DNA of 64,000 nt from Brevundimonas sp. A19_0 (GCF_017744255.1 NZ_JAGHQP010000005.1:1-64000); one strand, 5' to 3'. Positions 1-8,210 are shown, counted from the first letter of the stretch. Numbers and translations: made by a program. Notes: generated by a model not told the origin, from the sequence alone.

Positions 1-279
1 GTCATCACCCGGGGGGCGGAGGGGGCGAGCCTCTACAAGCGCGGGGCGGTGGTCGCCGAGGTCGGGGCGCCGCGGGTCGAGGCGGTGGATGCGACCGGAG
101 CGGGCGATGCCTTTGTCGCCGCCATCACGGTCGCCCTGCTGGAAGGTCAGGCCGTGGAACACGCCCTGCGGTTCGCCTGTGCGGCCGGGGGCTTTGCGGC
201 CACCGGGGCAGGGGCCCAGCCCTCGCTGCCGACGCGCGATCAGGTCGAGGCCCTGCTGAAGCTGCAGATGGTCTGGTGA
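1..279 (+). CDS. PfkB-family carbohydrate kinase, C-terminal part (5' end outside window)
   Basis: Only the last 92 codons are present and the reading frame is open from base 1. The segment holds the PfkB signature 2, seen as DATGAGDAFVAAI at about residues 30-42, where the Asp of GAGD is the catalytic base in this family. This is followed by the helical C-terminal end. The family phosphorylates sugars or nucleosides such as ribose, fructose or 2-keto-3-deoxygluconate using ATP in the cytoplasm. The substrate cannot be read from this fragment. The TGA stop lies 71 bases before the next start. Confidence 0.85.
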   Translation, partial: VITRGAEGASLYKRGAVVAEVGAPRVEAVDATGAGDAFVAAITVALLEGQAVEHALRFACAAGGFAATGAGAQPSLPTRDQVEALLKLQMVW

Positions 280-350
280 ACGGCTGGCGCCCTGAGGGGT
301 TGTTCTCCTGACAGGGCGGCATGGCGTCGCCCGGAACGAAGGAGGTCCCC

Positions 351-548
351 ATGACCGAAGCTGCGCAGAAGGCCGAAGCCGACAAGGCGATGAAGCTCAA
401 GGCCGAGGCCACCCCGCCCGAGCACCCCGAATCCGGCCAGACCGCCAACGAGGGCATGCAGCCCTCCGAGACCAGCGGCGCCCCGATGGGGGCGCTGGAT
501 GCCGAAGGTCACCGGCCTGTGCTGGAGCGCTCGCACAAGGTGCGCTGA
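351..548 (+). CDS. Small hydrophilic protein of unknown function
   Basis: This 65-residue protein starts at an ATG preceded by a perfect AAGGAGG six bases upstream (339-345), which favours this start over the in-frame ATG at 321. The product is rich in Ala, Glu, Lys, Pro and Ser. It has no signal peptide or membrane segment and is probably disordered in the first 45 residues. It ends with a basic tail. I do not recognise a family. The strong ribosome binding site and biased codon use argue for a real, well-translated gene. Confidence 0.6.
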   Translation: MTEAAQKAEADKAMKLKAEATPPEHPESGQTANEGMQPSETSGAPMGALDAEGHRPVLERSHKVR

Positions 549-551
549 CCC

Positions 552-1676
552 CTAGAGGGTCACGACCAGCCGGGCGACCGAGCCTTCGGCCAGACGGTCG
601 AAGCCCGCGTTGATCTGATCCAGAGCGAGGGTGCCGCTCATCAGCCGGTCGACCGGCAGGCGGCCCTCGCGGAACAGGGCGACATAGCGGGGCAGGTCGC
701 GCGAGGGCACGCAGGTGCCGATATAGCTGCCCTTCAGGGTACGCTCTTCGCCCACAAGCCCAACGATATTGACCGGCAGGGTCGCGTCGGGCGGTGGCAG
801 GCCTGCGGTGACCGTGGTGCCACCCCGGCGGGTCATCTTCCAGGCGGCCTCGAGCGCGCGCGCCGAGCCGGCCATTTCGATGGCAACCTCTGCCCCGCCG
901 TTGGTCAGGGCGCGGACCTGATCGACGGCATCGGCGTCGGCGGCGTTGACGGTGTGCACCGGGCCGAGGGTACGGGCCAGGGCCAGCTTGTCCTCGCTGA
1001 GGTCGACCGCCACGACCGGCGAGGCCCCACAGGCCAGAGCCCCGAGCACCGACGCCAGCCCCACACCGCCCAGACCCACCACGACCACCGACTGACCCGG
1101 CCGGACGCCTGCGGTGTTCACCACCGCGCCGACACCCGTCAGGACGGCACAGCCGAACAGGGCCGCCTGATCAAACGGCAGGGCCGGATCGATGCGCACG
1201 AGCGACCGCCGCGAGACCACGGCGCGCTCGGCAAAGGCGGAACAGCCGAGGTGGTGGTTCAGCGTCTCGCCCTCCGCATGGAGGCGATGGGCGCCGGTCA
1301 GCAGTTCGCCCCGCCCATTGGCGGCGGCCCCCGGCTCGCACAGGGCCGGTCGGCCCTCGGCGCAGGGGGCGCAGTGGCCACACGAGGGCATGAAGACCAT
1401 GACCACATGGTCGCCGACGGCCAGATCCTCGACCCCTTCGCCCAGCACCTCGACCTCGCCCGCCGCCTCATGACCCAGGGCCATGGGCAGGGGGCGGGGG
1501 CGGTCGCCATTGATGACGCTGAGGTCCGAATGGCACAGGCCGGCCGCGCGGATGCGCACCTGCACCTCGCCCGGTCCGGGAGGATCCAGGGTCACCGTCT
1601 CGATCGAGAGCGGACGGCTGTCGGCATAGGGGCGGGCGGCCCCCATGCTGCGGAGAACGGCGGCGCGGGTTTTCAT
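552..1676 (-). CDS. Zinc-dependent alcohol dehydrogenase (MDR superfamily)
   Basis: This 374-residue protein has the class III-like ADH layout. The catalytic zinc ligand Cys48 is followed by His49, the GHE motif holds His69, and Cys99, Cys102, Cys105 and Cys113 form the structural zinc lobe. A Rossmann motif (VGLGGVG) lies near residue 200. The family oxidises alcohols or reduces aldehydes with NAD(P) in the cytoplasm; length and motifs are complete. It faces away from the thioesterase downstream and is transcribed alone. The substrate is not deducible from sequence. Confidence 0.9.
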   Translation of the reverse strand: MKTRAAVLRSMGAARPYADSRPLSIETVTLDPPGPGEVQVRIRAAGLCHSDLSVINGDRPRPLPMALGHEAAGEVEVLGEGVEDLAVGDHVVMVFMPSCGHCAPCAEGRPALCEPGAAANGRGELLTGAHRLHAEGETLNHHLGCSAFAERAVVSRRSLVRIDPALPFDQAALFGCAVLTGVGAVVNTAGVRPGQSVVVVGLGGVGLASVLGALACGASPVVAVDLSEDKLALARTLGPVHTVNAADADAVDQVRALTNGGAEVAIEMAGSARALEAAWKMTRRGGTTVTAGLPPPDATLPVNIVGLVGEERTLKGSYIGTCVPSRDLPRYVALFREGRLPVDRLMSGTLALDQINAGFDRLAEGSVARLVVTL

Positions 1677-1737
1677 GAGCTCATGCGAGACGCGTTGACG
1701 CGGCGTCCGTCAAGCCCGGGTCGGGGCCCGGGGTGGA

Positions 1738-1763
1738 GTGGAGTCCCGAAAAACAGACTCCAC
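1738..1763. repeat. Short hairpin between divergent genes
   Basis: GTGGAGTC (1738-1745) and GACTCCAC (1756-1763) form an 8-bp perfect inverted repeat with a 10-base loop, followed by TTTC on the plus strand. It lies in the 236-base gap between the ADH start and the thioesterase start, where no upstream plus-strand gene needs a terminator. It may be a regulatory hairpin in the thioesterase leader, or nothing. Confidence 0.4.
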
Positions 1764-1912
1764 TTTCTCCAACTGCAACACCTCCTGTGGCGGCGCTGAT
1801 CCATCCCACTGTGGCATGCCGCTCCGTCAGAAGCGGTCGGACGCCGATCCCGTCCGGCTCTGGAGCAAACCCGCGTTATCGCCTACGACTGGAAAAAAAC
1901 GGGAGGCTAAAC

Positions 1913-2350
1913 GTGACAGGTACGATCGAGCGGACTCGGCGCGAGGACTACAAGCGGTTCCAGGCCATCTCCACGCGGTGGATGGACAATGACGTCTACG
2001 GCCATGTGAACAATGTCGTCTATTATTCGTGGTTCGATACGGCGGTGAACCGCCTGCTGGTCGTCAACGGCCTGCTGGATATCCACGAGGGCTCGGTCAT
2101 CGGCCTGGTGGCAGAGACGGGGTGTCGTTACTTCTCGCCCACGGCCTTTCCGGACGAGATCCAGGCGGGCGTGCGCGTGGCTCATGTCGGGACCAGTTCG
2201 GTGCGCTACGAGATCGGCCTGTTCCGCAACAAGGAGGACGAGGCGGCGGCCGTCGGCCACTTCGTCCACGTCTATGTCGACCGCGAGACCAAGCGGCCGG
2301 TGCCGGTCGACGACAAGATGCGCGGCTTCCTCGAAGGCCTTCGCAGCTAG
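1913..2350 (+). CDS. Acyl-CoA thioesterase, hotdog fold (4HBT/YbgC-like)
   Basis: This 145-residue protein starts at GTG 1913, preceded by GGGAGG at 1901-1906. A longer in-frame reading upstream lacks a binding site and family similarity. The hotdog signature is RWMDNDVYGHVNNVVYYSWF, where Asp of MDND is at the catalytic position of 4-hydroxybenzoyl-CoA thioesterase-like enzymes. The family hydrolyses acyl-CoA thioesters in the cytoplasm. Length is normal. It is monocistronic as far as can be seen. Confidence 0.85.
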   Translation: MTGTIERTRREDYKRFQAISTRWMDNDVYGHVNNVVYYSWFDTAVNRLLVVNGLLDIHEGSVIGLVAETGCRYFSPTAFPDEIQAGVRVAHVGTSSVRYEIGLFRNKEDEAAAVGHFVHVYVDRETKRPVPVDDKMRGFLEGLRS

Positions 2351-2400
2351 GTCGCGTGCTCATCAACGATCCGCGAAGCCTCCAAAAAGGGGGCTCACGG

Positions 2401-2430
2401 AACGTCGGCTATGGGTGGAAAGGGGACATT
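2401..2430. repeat. Palindromic intergenic repeat, copy A
   Basis: Imperfect palindrome of 30 bases with AACGTC at the left end, GACATT at the right end and a GGGTGGAAAG core. The same core and ends recur at 2706-2757 and in degraded form at 3116-3164. The type is familiar as a dispersed intergenic repeat in alphaproteobacterial genomes (from memory, not searched). Confidence 0.5.
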
Positions 2431-2452
2431 TGGCTTGCCACAGCAGTTGAGC

Positions 2453-2680
2453 TTAGCGGCGGCGACGTGGGACGTCAGGCGAAGCGAGCAACGCCAAGCC
2501 TGCTGGTGTCCAATCTCCTCCCCGACCAGAGGGCTCGACCAGCTTGTACTCAGCGAGCAACTCGACGGCGTGTTCTCCCGCGCTCATCCACTCGTGATCC
2601 AAGCCGCCGTCACGCGTCTGGAGATACTGTTGGCACATGCCAACCAGTGTGCGCAGCAGGCGTTCTTCAGCTTCGGTCAT
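2453..2680 (-). CDS. Small hypothetical protein
   Basis: From the ATG at 2680 the product has 75 residues. A TTG at 2716 would add 12 residues but falls in a repeat. The protein is a soluble mix of charged helices (a TEAEERLLRTLVGM segment, then an AGEHAVELLAEYKLVE segment) ending in a Trp-Thr-Pro-Ala turn. This resembles a small winged-helix or helical-bundle protein by eye only. I do not recognise the family. The locus is flanked by palindromic repeats and has lower GC than the neighbouring core genes. Confidence 0.5.
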   Translation of the reverse strand: MTEAEERLLRTLVGMCQQYLQTRDGGLDHEWMSAGEHAVELLAEYKLVEPSGRGGDWTPAGLALLASPDVPRRRR

Positions 2681-2705
2681 ACGCCGACTCTGCACCTCAA
2701 AGGCG

Positions 2706-2757
2706 AATGTCCGCAACGGGTCGAGACCGGACCGTCGCCTGCGGGTGGAAAGCGGAC
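2706..2757. repeat. Palindromic intergenic repeat, copy B
   Basis: AATGTCCGC at 2706-2714 and GGGTGGAAAGCGGAC at 2743-2757 form the two ends of a larger imperfect palindrome sharing its core with the copy at 2401. It overlaps the alternative TTG start of the minus-strand gene, which supports the shorter start there. Confidence 0.45.
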
Positions 2758-2782
2758 GGAACTCCGCCTAATCTAGCTAGCT

Positions 2783-3115
2783 ATGGAGACAGATGCGGAA
2801 CTGCTCGAAGTTGCCGACAGCTTCCAGATTTCGGGAGTCGGGCTAATTGTGGTGCCGGATTTCTCCGTTCCCGAGACCGGATGGCAAACTCGCACCCTAG
2901 CTGCCCGCGTCTTGCGGCCCGACGGAACTACACTCGGCGCGGTTCTGGGTTTGCAGGTGAGCCACTTCAATGTCCGAGACCCGTCAGCGCCGCTTGATCG
3001 GCGTTGGCGTGTCGTGCCGACATTTCATCATCTCACGAAAGATGAGGTGCCTATTGGCAGCCGCATCTTCGTTGAACTCGATGTCGTAACCGAACTCAGT
3101 CCCGCGACCAGCTAG
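2783..3115 (+). CDS. Hypothetical protein, possible EF-Tu domain 2-like beta barrel
   Basis: 110 residues starting at ATG 2783, with no clear Shine-Dalgarno. The pattern VADSFQISGVGLIVVPDF, then a basic turn, then a hydrophobic strand and VGL..PIGSRIFVEL resembles the translation-factor beta-barrel domain (the VFxIxGRGTVV strand of EF-Tu domain 2) standing alone. This is by-eye similarity only. No GTPase motif is present. Codon use is less GC-biased than in neighbouring genes, and palindromic repeats lie on both sides. Confidence 0.5.
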   Translation: METDAELLEVADSFQISGVGLIVVPDFSVPETGWQTRTLAARVLRPDGTTLGAVLGLQVSHFNVRDPSAPLDRRWRVVPTFHHLTKDEVPIGSRIFVELDVVTELSPATS

Positions 3116-3164
3116 GTCCGCCAAGGGTCGGCAGCCGACATTGACTTGTCGCTTGCAAGCGGAC
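3116..3164. repeat. Palindromic intergenic repeat, degraded copy C
   Basis: GTCCGCCAAGGGTCGGCAGC at the left and AAGCGGAC at 3157-3164, with GCCGACATT at 3134-3142 between them. The GTCCGC and GCGGAC ends and the GACATT element match copies A and B loosely. Judged by eye. Confidence 0.35.
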
Positions 3165-3286
3165 CCTTCGCATCGGCGGTTCAGGGTACACACAGTGCCC
3201 ACCGCGCGGCCATGGGTGACAAGCGCGTCGCGCCGGGCTATGCGGCGCGCCTCACATTCCCTCCCGCGACTGCCGAGACGACGACC

Positions 3287-4060
3287 ATGGCCGGCCATTC
3301 CAAATTCAAGAACATCATGCACCGCAAGGGCCGCGCCGATGCGCAGCGGTCCAAGCTGTTCTCCAAGCTGTCGCGCGACATCACCGTGGCGGCCAAGTCG
3401 GGCCTGCCGGATCCGGCCATGAACCCGCGCCTGCGCCTGGCGGTCAACAACGCCAAGGCCGAGAGCCTGCCCAAGGACGTGATCCAGCGGGCCATCAACA
3501 AGGCCTCGTCCGGCGACGTCGATACGATGGAAGAGGTCCGCTACGAGGGCCGCGGCCCCGGCGGCGTCGGCATCATCGTCGAGGCCCTGACCGACAACCG
3601 CAACCGCGCGGCCTCGAACATCGGCACGGCCTTCAAGAAGAACGGCGGCGCCCTGGGCGAGATGAATTCGGTCGCCTTCATGTGGGATCGGGTCGGCAAG
3701 ATCACCTATGCGGCCGAGGCGGGCAGCGAGGATGCCGTCATGGAAGCCGCCATCGAGGCCGGCGCCCAGGACGTCGAGAGCGATCTGGAAAAGCCCGACA
3801 TCTATGAGGACGCTCCGGGCCACACCATCTGGACCGCGTTCGAGGACCTGAACGAGGTGGCCGAGGCCATGTCGAAGATTCTCGGCGACCCGAAATCGAC
3901 GGCCATCGTCTGGAAGCCCCAGTCGCTGGTGCCGGTCACCGGCGAGGCCGTCGGCACGCTGATGAAGCTGCTGGATGCGCTGGACGCCGAGGACGACGTG
4001 TCGAGCGTCTATTCGAACGAGGACATCTCGGACGAGGACGCGGCGCAGTACGCGGGCTGA
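3287..4060 (+). CDS. yebC: YebC/PmpR family translation or transcription regulatory protein
   Basis: 257 residues, the usual length of the family. The hallmark start [15 protein letters not shown], the basic N-terminal domain, the [18 protein letters not shown] segment and an acidic C-terminus are all present. Start chosen at ATG 3287, where homology begins. YebC proteins bind DNA as regulators in some bacteria and, in more recent work, help ribosomes through proline stretches. In many alphaproteobacteria yebC lies near ruvC, as here, with two genes between. Confidence 0.95.
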   Translation: MAGHSKFKNIMHRKGRADAQRSKLFSKLSRDITVAAKSGLPDPAMNPRLRLAVNNAKAESLPKDVIQRAINKASSGDVDTMEEVRYEGRGPGGVGIIVEALTDNRNRAASNIGTAFKKNGGALGEMNSVAFMWDRVGKITYAAEAGSEDAVMEAAIEAGAQDVESDLEKPDIYEDAPGHTIWTAFEDLNEVAEAMSKILGDPKSTAIVWKPQSLVPVTGEAVGTLMKLLDALDAEDDVSSVYSNEDISDEDAAQYAG

Positions 4061-4062
4061 CC

Positions 4063-4088
4063 GGAACATCCGGGCGACCTCAAGGGTT
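4063..4088 (+). promoter_or_regulatory. Possible EcfG-type promoter for hemerythrin-mgtC
   Basis: GGAAC at 4063-4067 is followed after 17 bases by GGTT at 4085-4088, close to the GGAAC-N16/17-CGTT pattern of alphaproteobacterial EcfG sigma factors. It lies about 38 bases before the hemerythrin gene start. The -10 element differs at one base and the GGAAC overlaps the end of yebC, so this is a weak candidate. Confidence 0.35.
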
Positions 4089-4126
4089 GGTCAGGGCGAA
4101 CCGCAACGCTTTGACCCGAGGGCCCC

Positions 4127-4663
4127 ATGGATATCTGCCAGCTGATTCTGGATGACCACGCCGAACAACGCCGCCTGTTCGGCCTGATCGAGCAGATCGA
4201 CCCGGGCAATACCGACGCGCTTTCGGCGGTCTGGACCCGGCTGGCCGCCTTCCTCGACGCCCACGCCGAGGCCGAGGAACGCCATTTCTATCCCGACCTG
4301 CTGAAGAAGGGCGAGGGCGCCAACGACGCCGACGACGGCACGGTCGAGGGCGAGACCGAGGACGCCATCGAGGACCACAACAAGCTGCGCGATGCGGTCA
4401 AGGCGGTCGAAAAGCACAAGGTCGGCAGCAAGGCCTGGATCGACGCCGTGGGTGAGGCCAATGTCGTCAACTCCAAGCATATGGGCGAGGAGGAACGTCA
4501 GGGCCTGACCGACTTCCGCCGGAATGTGTCGCTGAAGGACCGCCACGATCTGGGCGTGAAATATGCCGCCTTCCAGGCCCGGCACATCACCGGGGTCAAG
4601 CCGGTCAACAAGGACGTCGACGACTATATCGAGAAACACAGCCAGGCCCGCTCCGCCCGATGA
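4127..4663 (+). CDS. Hemerythrin HHE-domain protein
   Basis: 178 residues. Iron-ligand-type motifs are spread in order: DDHAEQRRLFGLIEQID near residue 10, an HAEAEERHFYPDL block near 45, EDHNKLRDAV near 83 and an HMGEEE block near 112. This is the pattern of bacterial hemerythrin-like four-helix bundles that bind a non-haem di-iron centre and sense or handle oxygen, NO or peroxide. It is cytoplasmic and has no signal peptide. Its stop overlaps the start of the next gene by four bases (ATGA), implying translational coupling. Confidence 0.88.
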   Translation: MDICQLILDDHAEQRRLFGLIEQIDPGNTDALSAVWTRLAAFLDAHAEAEERHFYPDLLKKGEGANDADDGTVEGETEDAIEDHNKLRDAVKAVEKHKVGSKAWIDAVGEANVVNSKHMGEEERQGLTDFRRNVSLKDRHDLGVKYAAFQARHITGVKPVNKDVDDYIEKHSQARSAR

Positions 4664-5352
4664 CGACCTTGCTGTTCACCTACGGCCTGCCGCTCCTCAG
4701 CGCCCTTGTCGCGGGCGCCCTGATCGGTCTTGAGCGGGAATGGCGCGGGCGGGCCGCGGGCTTTCGCACCCACATTCTGGTCTGCCTGTCCTCGACCCTG
4801 CTGATGCTGGCGTCGACCTCCCAGGGGGCGTGGATGTTCTCGGTCCTGCCCGGCCAGGAGGTGATCGCCGACCCGACCCGCATGGCCCATGGCGTGCTCA
4901 CCGGCATCGGCTTTCTCTGCGCCGGGGTGATCTTCCGGGCGGGCTTCTCCATCCACGGGCTGACAACGGCGGCGTCGCTCTGGACAGTGTCGGCGCTCGG
5001 TATCCTGTTCGGCGCGGGCCTGTTCTGGCTGGGCTGGGCCGGTGCGCTGGCAACGCTGGCGATCCTGGCCGCCCTGAAGCTGATCAGTCGCAAGGTGCCG
5101 GACCGCACTGTGGTGGATGTCGAGGTCCGCTGGCCCGGCACGGCTGCGGACACGGCGCAGGCGGTCGAGGAAGCGCTCACCGCCGGGGATGCGGGGCTGA
5201 AGCGGGTCCGGCTGGAGCTGATCGAGAACGGACAGCTGTGCCGCCAGAGCTGGCGGCTGACGGTCCGTTCGCGCGACCTCGCTGCGCTGGCGGGACGCAT
5301 CCAGTCGGTGCCGGGGGTGACCGGCTACGATCTGGCGCCGCGAGACGACTGA
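4660..5352 (+). CDS. MgtC/SapB family inner-membrane protein
   Basis: 230 residues. The N-terminal half has about five hydrophobic segments and the family motif [19 protein letters not shown] near residue 20, plus the Gly/Ala-rich [15 protein letters not shown] segment. The C-terminal 80 residues form a soluble alpha/beta domain as in MgtC-like proteins. Members affect Mg2+ homeostasis or acid adaptation, mostly by modulating ATP synthase or membrane potential. It overlaps the hemerythrin gene by four bases, so the two are co-expressed. Confidence 0.88.
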   Translation: MTTLLFTYGLPLLSALVAGALIGLEREWRGRAAGFRTHILVCLSSTLLMLASTSQGAWMFSVLPGQEVIADPTRMAHGVLTGIGFLCAGVIFRAGFSIHGLTTAASLWTVSALGILFGAGLFWLGWAGALATLAILAALKLISRKVPDRTVVDVEVRWPGTAADTAQAVEEALTAGDAGLKRVRLELIENGQLCRQSWRLTVRSRDLAALAGRIQSVPGVTGYDLAPRDD

Positions 5353-5408
5353 GACACGCGCTGCATCGGTTCATTGCCCGCTAACCCTCTTTCGGGCACA
5401 TAGAACGG

Positions 5409-6032
5409 ATGGCGAACGAACCGACTCGCATTCTGGGGCTGGACCCGGGCCTGCGGCGCACCGGATGGGGCGTGGTGGTGGCCGAGGGGTCGCGCCTGCG
5501 CTGGATCGCGCACGGGGTGGTCGCGCCGCCCGAGCGGGCCCCGTTCAGCGCGCGGCTGCTGCACCTGCTGGAGGCCGTGGGCGAGATCTGTGCGGCCCAC
5601 AGCTGCGACGAGGCGGCGATCGAGGAGGTGTTCGTCAATATGAACCCGGCCTCGACGCTGAAGCTCGGCCATGCGCGGGCGGCGGTCATGCTGGCGCCTG
5701 CCCGATGCGGGCTGAGCGTCGCCGAATATGCGCCGAACCTGATCAAGAAGGCGGTGGTCGGGGCCGGCCATGCGGACAAGAGCCAGATCGCCTTTATGGT
5801 CAAACGCCTGTTGCCGGCGGCGGGGGATGTTACGGCGGACGCCGCCGACGCCCTGGCGGTCGCCATCACCCATGCCCAGCTGCGGCGTGCGAAGATCCTC
5901 ACCCGCGGAGCGGGGGAGGGGGACCACGAAGTGGTGGAGGGGGCGACCCCCAGCGCCGCCGTCCGCCCCCTCCACCGCCTGCGGCGGTCCCCCTCCCCCG
6001 CATCGCTCCGCTCGCTGGGGAGGATCGCATGA
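5409..6032 (+). CDS. ruvC: Holliday junction endonuclease RuvC with repeat-derived C-terminal extension
   Basis: 207 residues; the usual length is about 165-180. RNase H-fold resolvase: catalytic Asp in [14 protein letters not shown] (Asp12), Glu in the AAIEEVF segment, and the final acidic pair in the [13 protein letters not shown] block. It cuts four-way junctions brought by RuvAB. After about residue 165 the frame runs into a 92-base perfect-armed GC palindrome (5910-6001), giving a basic, unconserved tail of about 40 residues. The stop overlaps ruvA by four bases. Confidence 0.95.
   Translation: MANEPTRILGLDPGLRRTGWGVVVAEGSRLRWIAHGVVAPPERAPFSARLLHLLEAVGEICAAHSCDEAAIEEVFVNMNPASTLKLGHARAAVMLAPARCGLSVAEYAPNLIKKAVVGAGHADKSQIAFMVKRLLPAAGDVTADAADALAVAITHAQLRRAKILTRGAGEGDHEVVEGATPSAAVRPLHRLRRSPSPASLRSLGRIA
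5910..6001. repeat. GC-rich double inverted repeat inside ruvC 3' end
   Basis: Outer arms of 16 bases (5910-5925 and 5986-6001) and inner arms of 13 bases (5933-5945 and 5964-5976) are perfect inverted repeats. Small palindromes lie inside each half (CCACGAAGTGG and CACCGCCTGCGGCGGT). The right half, CCCCCTCCACCGC then GCGGTCCCCCTCCCCCG, recurs in the E2 gene at 26655-26687. The element appears to be a dispersed palindromic repeat captured as coding sequence. Confidence 0.85.
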
Positions 6033-6646
6033 TCGGCAGACTGCGCGGCGTGCTGGCCGAGGTCGAGACCGACCACTGCCTGATCGACTGTATGGGGGTG
6101 GGCTATGGCGTGACCTGCGGGGCGCGGACCCTGGGCCGGATGCCGGCGCCGGGCGATGAGGTGACCCTGCATATCGAGAGCAGCTGGTCCGCCGAGAACG
6201 GCCCGCGTCTGTATGGCTTTCTGGCCCGGGATGAGCGGGAGGCCTTTCGCACCCTGACCGGCATTCAGGGCGTTGGGCCCAAGGCAGCCCTGTCGGTGCT
6301 GGATGTGTTGCCGCCCGGTGAGCTGGCGGCGGCGGTCGCCCGTGAGGACAAGGCCGCCGTGGCGCGCGCCAATGGCGTGGGGCCAAAACTGGCCCTGCGG
6401 ATCGTCACCGAGTTGAAGGGCAAGCCACTGGGCGCCGGAGGTCTGACGGTCGGCGCCGGCGCCGGACCCGTTCCAGCGACGCCGGCGACGCCTTCCCTGA
6501 CCGGGGAGGCCGTGGCGGCCCTGCTGGGGCTGGGCGTGGTCGAGGTCAATGCCCGCCGCGCCGTGGATCAGGCCCTGATCCGGTTGGGTGAGGACGCGGA
6601 CCTGTCGGCCGTCATCCGCGCGGCACTTCAGGAGCTGGGAAGATGA
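6029..6646 (+). CDS. ruvA: Holliday junction DNA helicase subunit RuvA
   Basis: 205 residues, normal length. N-terminal OB fold ([13 protein letters not shown]... at 1-65), two helix-hairpin-helix segments ([11 protein letters not shown] near 80 and [13 protein letters not shown] near 115), a flexible linker and the C-terminal RuvB-contacting domain (residues 155-205). RuvA tetramers bind the junction and load RuvB. ATGA overlap with ruvC upstream and with ruvB downstream. Its ribosome binding site GGGGAGG (6017-6023) sits at the right edge of the captured repeat. Confidence 0.95.
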   Translation: MIGRLRGVLAEVETDHCLIDCMGVGYGVTCGARTLGRMPAPGDEVTLHIESSWSAENGPRLYGFLARDEREAFRTLTGIQGVGPKAALSVLDVLPPGELAAAVAREDKAAVARANGVGPKLALRIVTELKGKPLGAGGLTVGAGAGPVPATPATPSLTGEAVAALLGLGVVEVNARRAVDQALIRLGEDADLSAVIRAALQELGR

Positions 6647-7680
6647 CCGACGAGCGGATCATCTCGGCCGATGCCACGCCCGGCGAAACCTATGACCGTG
6701 CGTTGCGGCCGCAGACGCTGGACGAGTTCGTCGGGCAGGCCCAGGCCAAGGGCAATCTGAAGGTGTTCATCGACGCCGCGCGGGGGCGGGGCGAGTCGCT
6801 GGACCATGTGCTGCTGTTCGGACCGCCGGGTCTGGGCAAGACGACGCTGGCCCAGATCGTGGCGCGGGAGCTGGGCGTCGGTTTCCGGGCGACCTCGGGG
6901 CCGATCCTGGCCAAGGCCGGGGATCTGGCGGCCATCCTGACCAATCTGGAACCGCGCGATGTGCTGTTCATCGACGAGATCCACCGGCTGAACCCGGCGG
7001 TCGAGGAAATCCTGTATCCGGCCATGGAGGACCATGTGCTGGACCTGATCATCGGCGAGGGCCCGTCGGCCCGCTCGGTGCGGATCGATCTGGCGCCCTT
7101 CACCCTGGTGGGGGCAACGACGCGGGCGGGTCTGCTGGCCACGCCGCTGCGCGACCGGTTCGGCATTCCGCTCCGGCTGGAGTTCTACAGCCCCGACGAA
7201 CTGGTGAAGGTCATTCTGGGCGCTGCGCGGAAGATGGGTGCCGCCATGGCCGAGGACGGCGCGCGCGAGATCGCCACCCGGGCACGGGGCACGCCGCGCG
7301 TGGCCGGACGCCTGCTGCGTCGCGTAAGGGATTTTGCCGATGCCGAGGGCGCGGCCACCATCGACCGGCTGGTCGCGGCCCGGGCCCTGTCGCGACTGGA
7401 GGTTGACGAGGCCGGGCTGGACAGCCTCGACCGGCGCTTCCTGAAGGCCCTGATCGAGAACTATGGCGGGGGACCGGTCGGCATGGATACCCTTGCCGCC
7501 GCCATCGCCGAGGCCCGCGATGCGGTCGAGGATGTGATCGAGCCCTATCTGCTGCAGCAGGGCTTCATCCAGCGCACGCCGCGCGGGCGCATGGCCTGTG
7601 CCAAGGCCTATGCCCATCTGGGTCTGGCCGAGCCATCGGTCGCCCCGTCCGCGTCGCCGGACCTTTTCGGGGACCGCTGA
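6643..7680 (+). CDS. ruvB: Holliday junction branch migration ATPase RuvB
   Basis: 345 residues, full length. AAA+ motor with Walker A GPPGLGKT at 60-67, Walker B FIDEIHRL near 108, sensor 1 GATTRAG near 158, an arginine-finger region near 170-175 ([14 protein letters not shown]) and a C-terminal winged helix. It drives branch migration with RuvA. Four-base overlap with ruvA and one-base overlap with the next gene show a tight operon. Confidence 0.97.
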   Translation: MTDERIISADATPGETYDRALRPQTLDEFVGQAQAKGNLKVFIDAARGRGESLDHVLLFGPPGLGKTTLAQIVARELGVGFRATSGPILAKAGDLAAILTNLEPRDVLFIDEIHRLNPAVEEILYPAMEDHVLDLIIGEGPSARSVRIDLAPFTLVGATTRAGLLATPLRDRFGIPLRLEFYSPDELVKVILGAARKMGAAMAEDGAREIATRARGTPRVAGRLLRRVRDFADAEGAATIDRLVAARALSRLEVDEAGLDSLDRRFLKALIENYGGGPVGMDTLAAAIAEARDAVEDVIEPYLLQQGFIQRTPRGRMACAKAYAHLGLAEPSVAPSASPDLFGDR

Positions 7681-8210
7681 TGGCGCTCGAGGACGCGCGG
7701 CCGCAGGGGCCGATCAGCCTCTTCCTCGGATTCTGGCGCGACGAGACGGTGGTGATCCGCTCGCCGATGCGACCGATCGAGGCCCTGGCCGCCTTGTCGG
7801 AGCAGGTCGATCCGATGTTCACCCTTTTCGGAAAACGACCGGCCCGGGGGCATGTCGGGACGCGTGGCGGATGGCTGCGCAAGCGCATCCACTACCGGAA
7901 TTCCCTACAGACCGTAGTTCGGTTCGACGTCACGGGGGATGGGGTGGGGTCCCGGCTGACCTGTTGGGTAGGAGCGGCCTGGTTCTCCCGCATATTCATA
8001 ATCTTATGGGCAGGCGGGGTCGCGATGATCGGCAGTGGCGTCATGGCCGCTGAATTCAGGGAGGGGCGGTTCAGCCTGGCGCTGGTCCCGATGTTCATGC
8101 TGACCCTTGCCGTGCTGCTGATCGTGGTGTGCCGCTGGTTCGCCCGGCATGAAGGCAGCTTCCTTACCGATCTGATTGTCGAGGCCGTGGACGGGCGGGT
8201 CGTTCGCTAG
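7680..8210 (+). CDS. Hypothetical inner-membrane protein in the ruv operon
   Basis: 176 residues. It begins one base inside the ruvB stop (TGATG), so it is probably translationally coupled. A soluble N-terminal part of about 100 residues, with a FLGFWRDETVVIRSPM strand pair, is followed by two hydrophobic helices at about 105-122 and 137-157. This looks like a small cytoplasmic domain plus a membrane hairpin. I do not recognise a family and cannot assign a function. Confidence 0.65.
   Translation: MALEDARPQGPISLFLGFWRDETVVIRSPMRPIEALAALSEQVDPMFTLFGKRPARGHVGTRGGWLRKRIHYRNSLQTVVRFDVTGDGVGSRLTCWVGAAWFSRIFIILWAGGVAMIGSGVMAAEFREGRFSLALVPMFMLTLAVLLIVVCRWFARHEGSFLTDLIVEAVDGRVVR

Noticed and set aside
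954..1799. Plus-strand open frame opposite the alcohol dehydrogenase
   Set aside because: The zinc motifs of the minus-strand ADH are decisive. The opposing frame gives a low-complexity Arg/His/Gly-rich product.
2029..2997. 322-codon plus-strand frame overlapping the thioesterase and the small genes
   Set aside because: Arg/Gly-rich frame-shifted reading of the thioesterase continuing through repeats; no domain.
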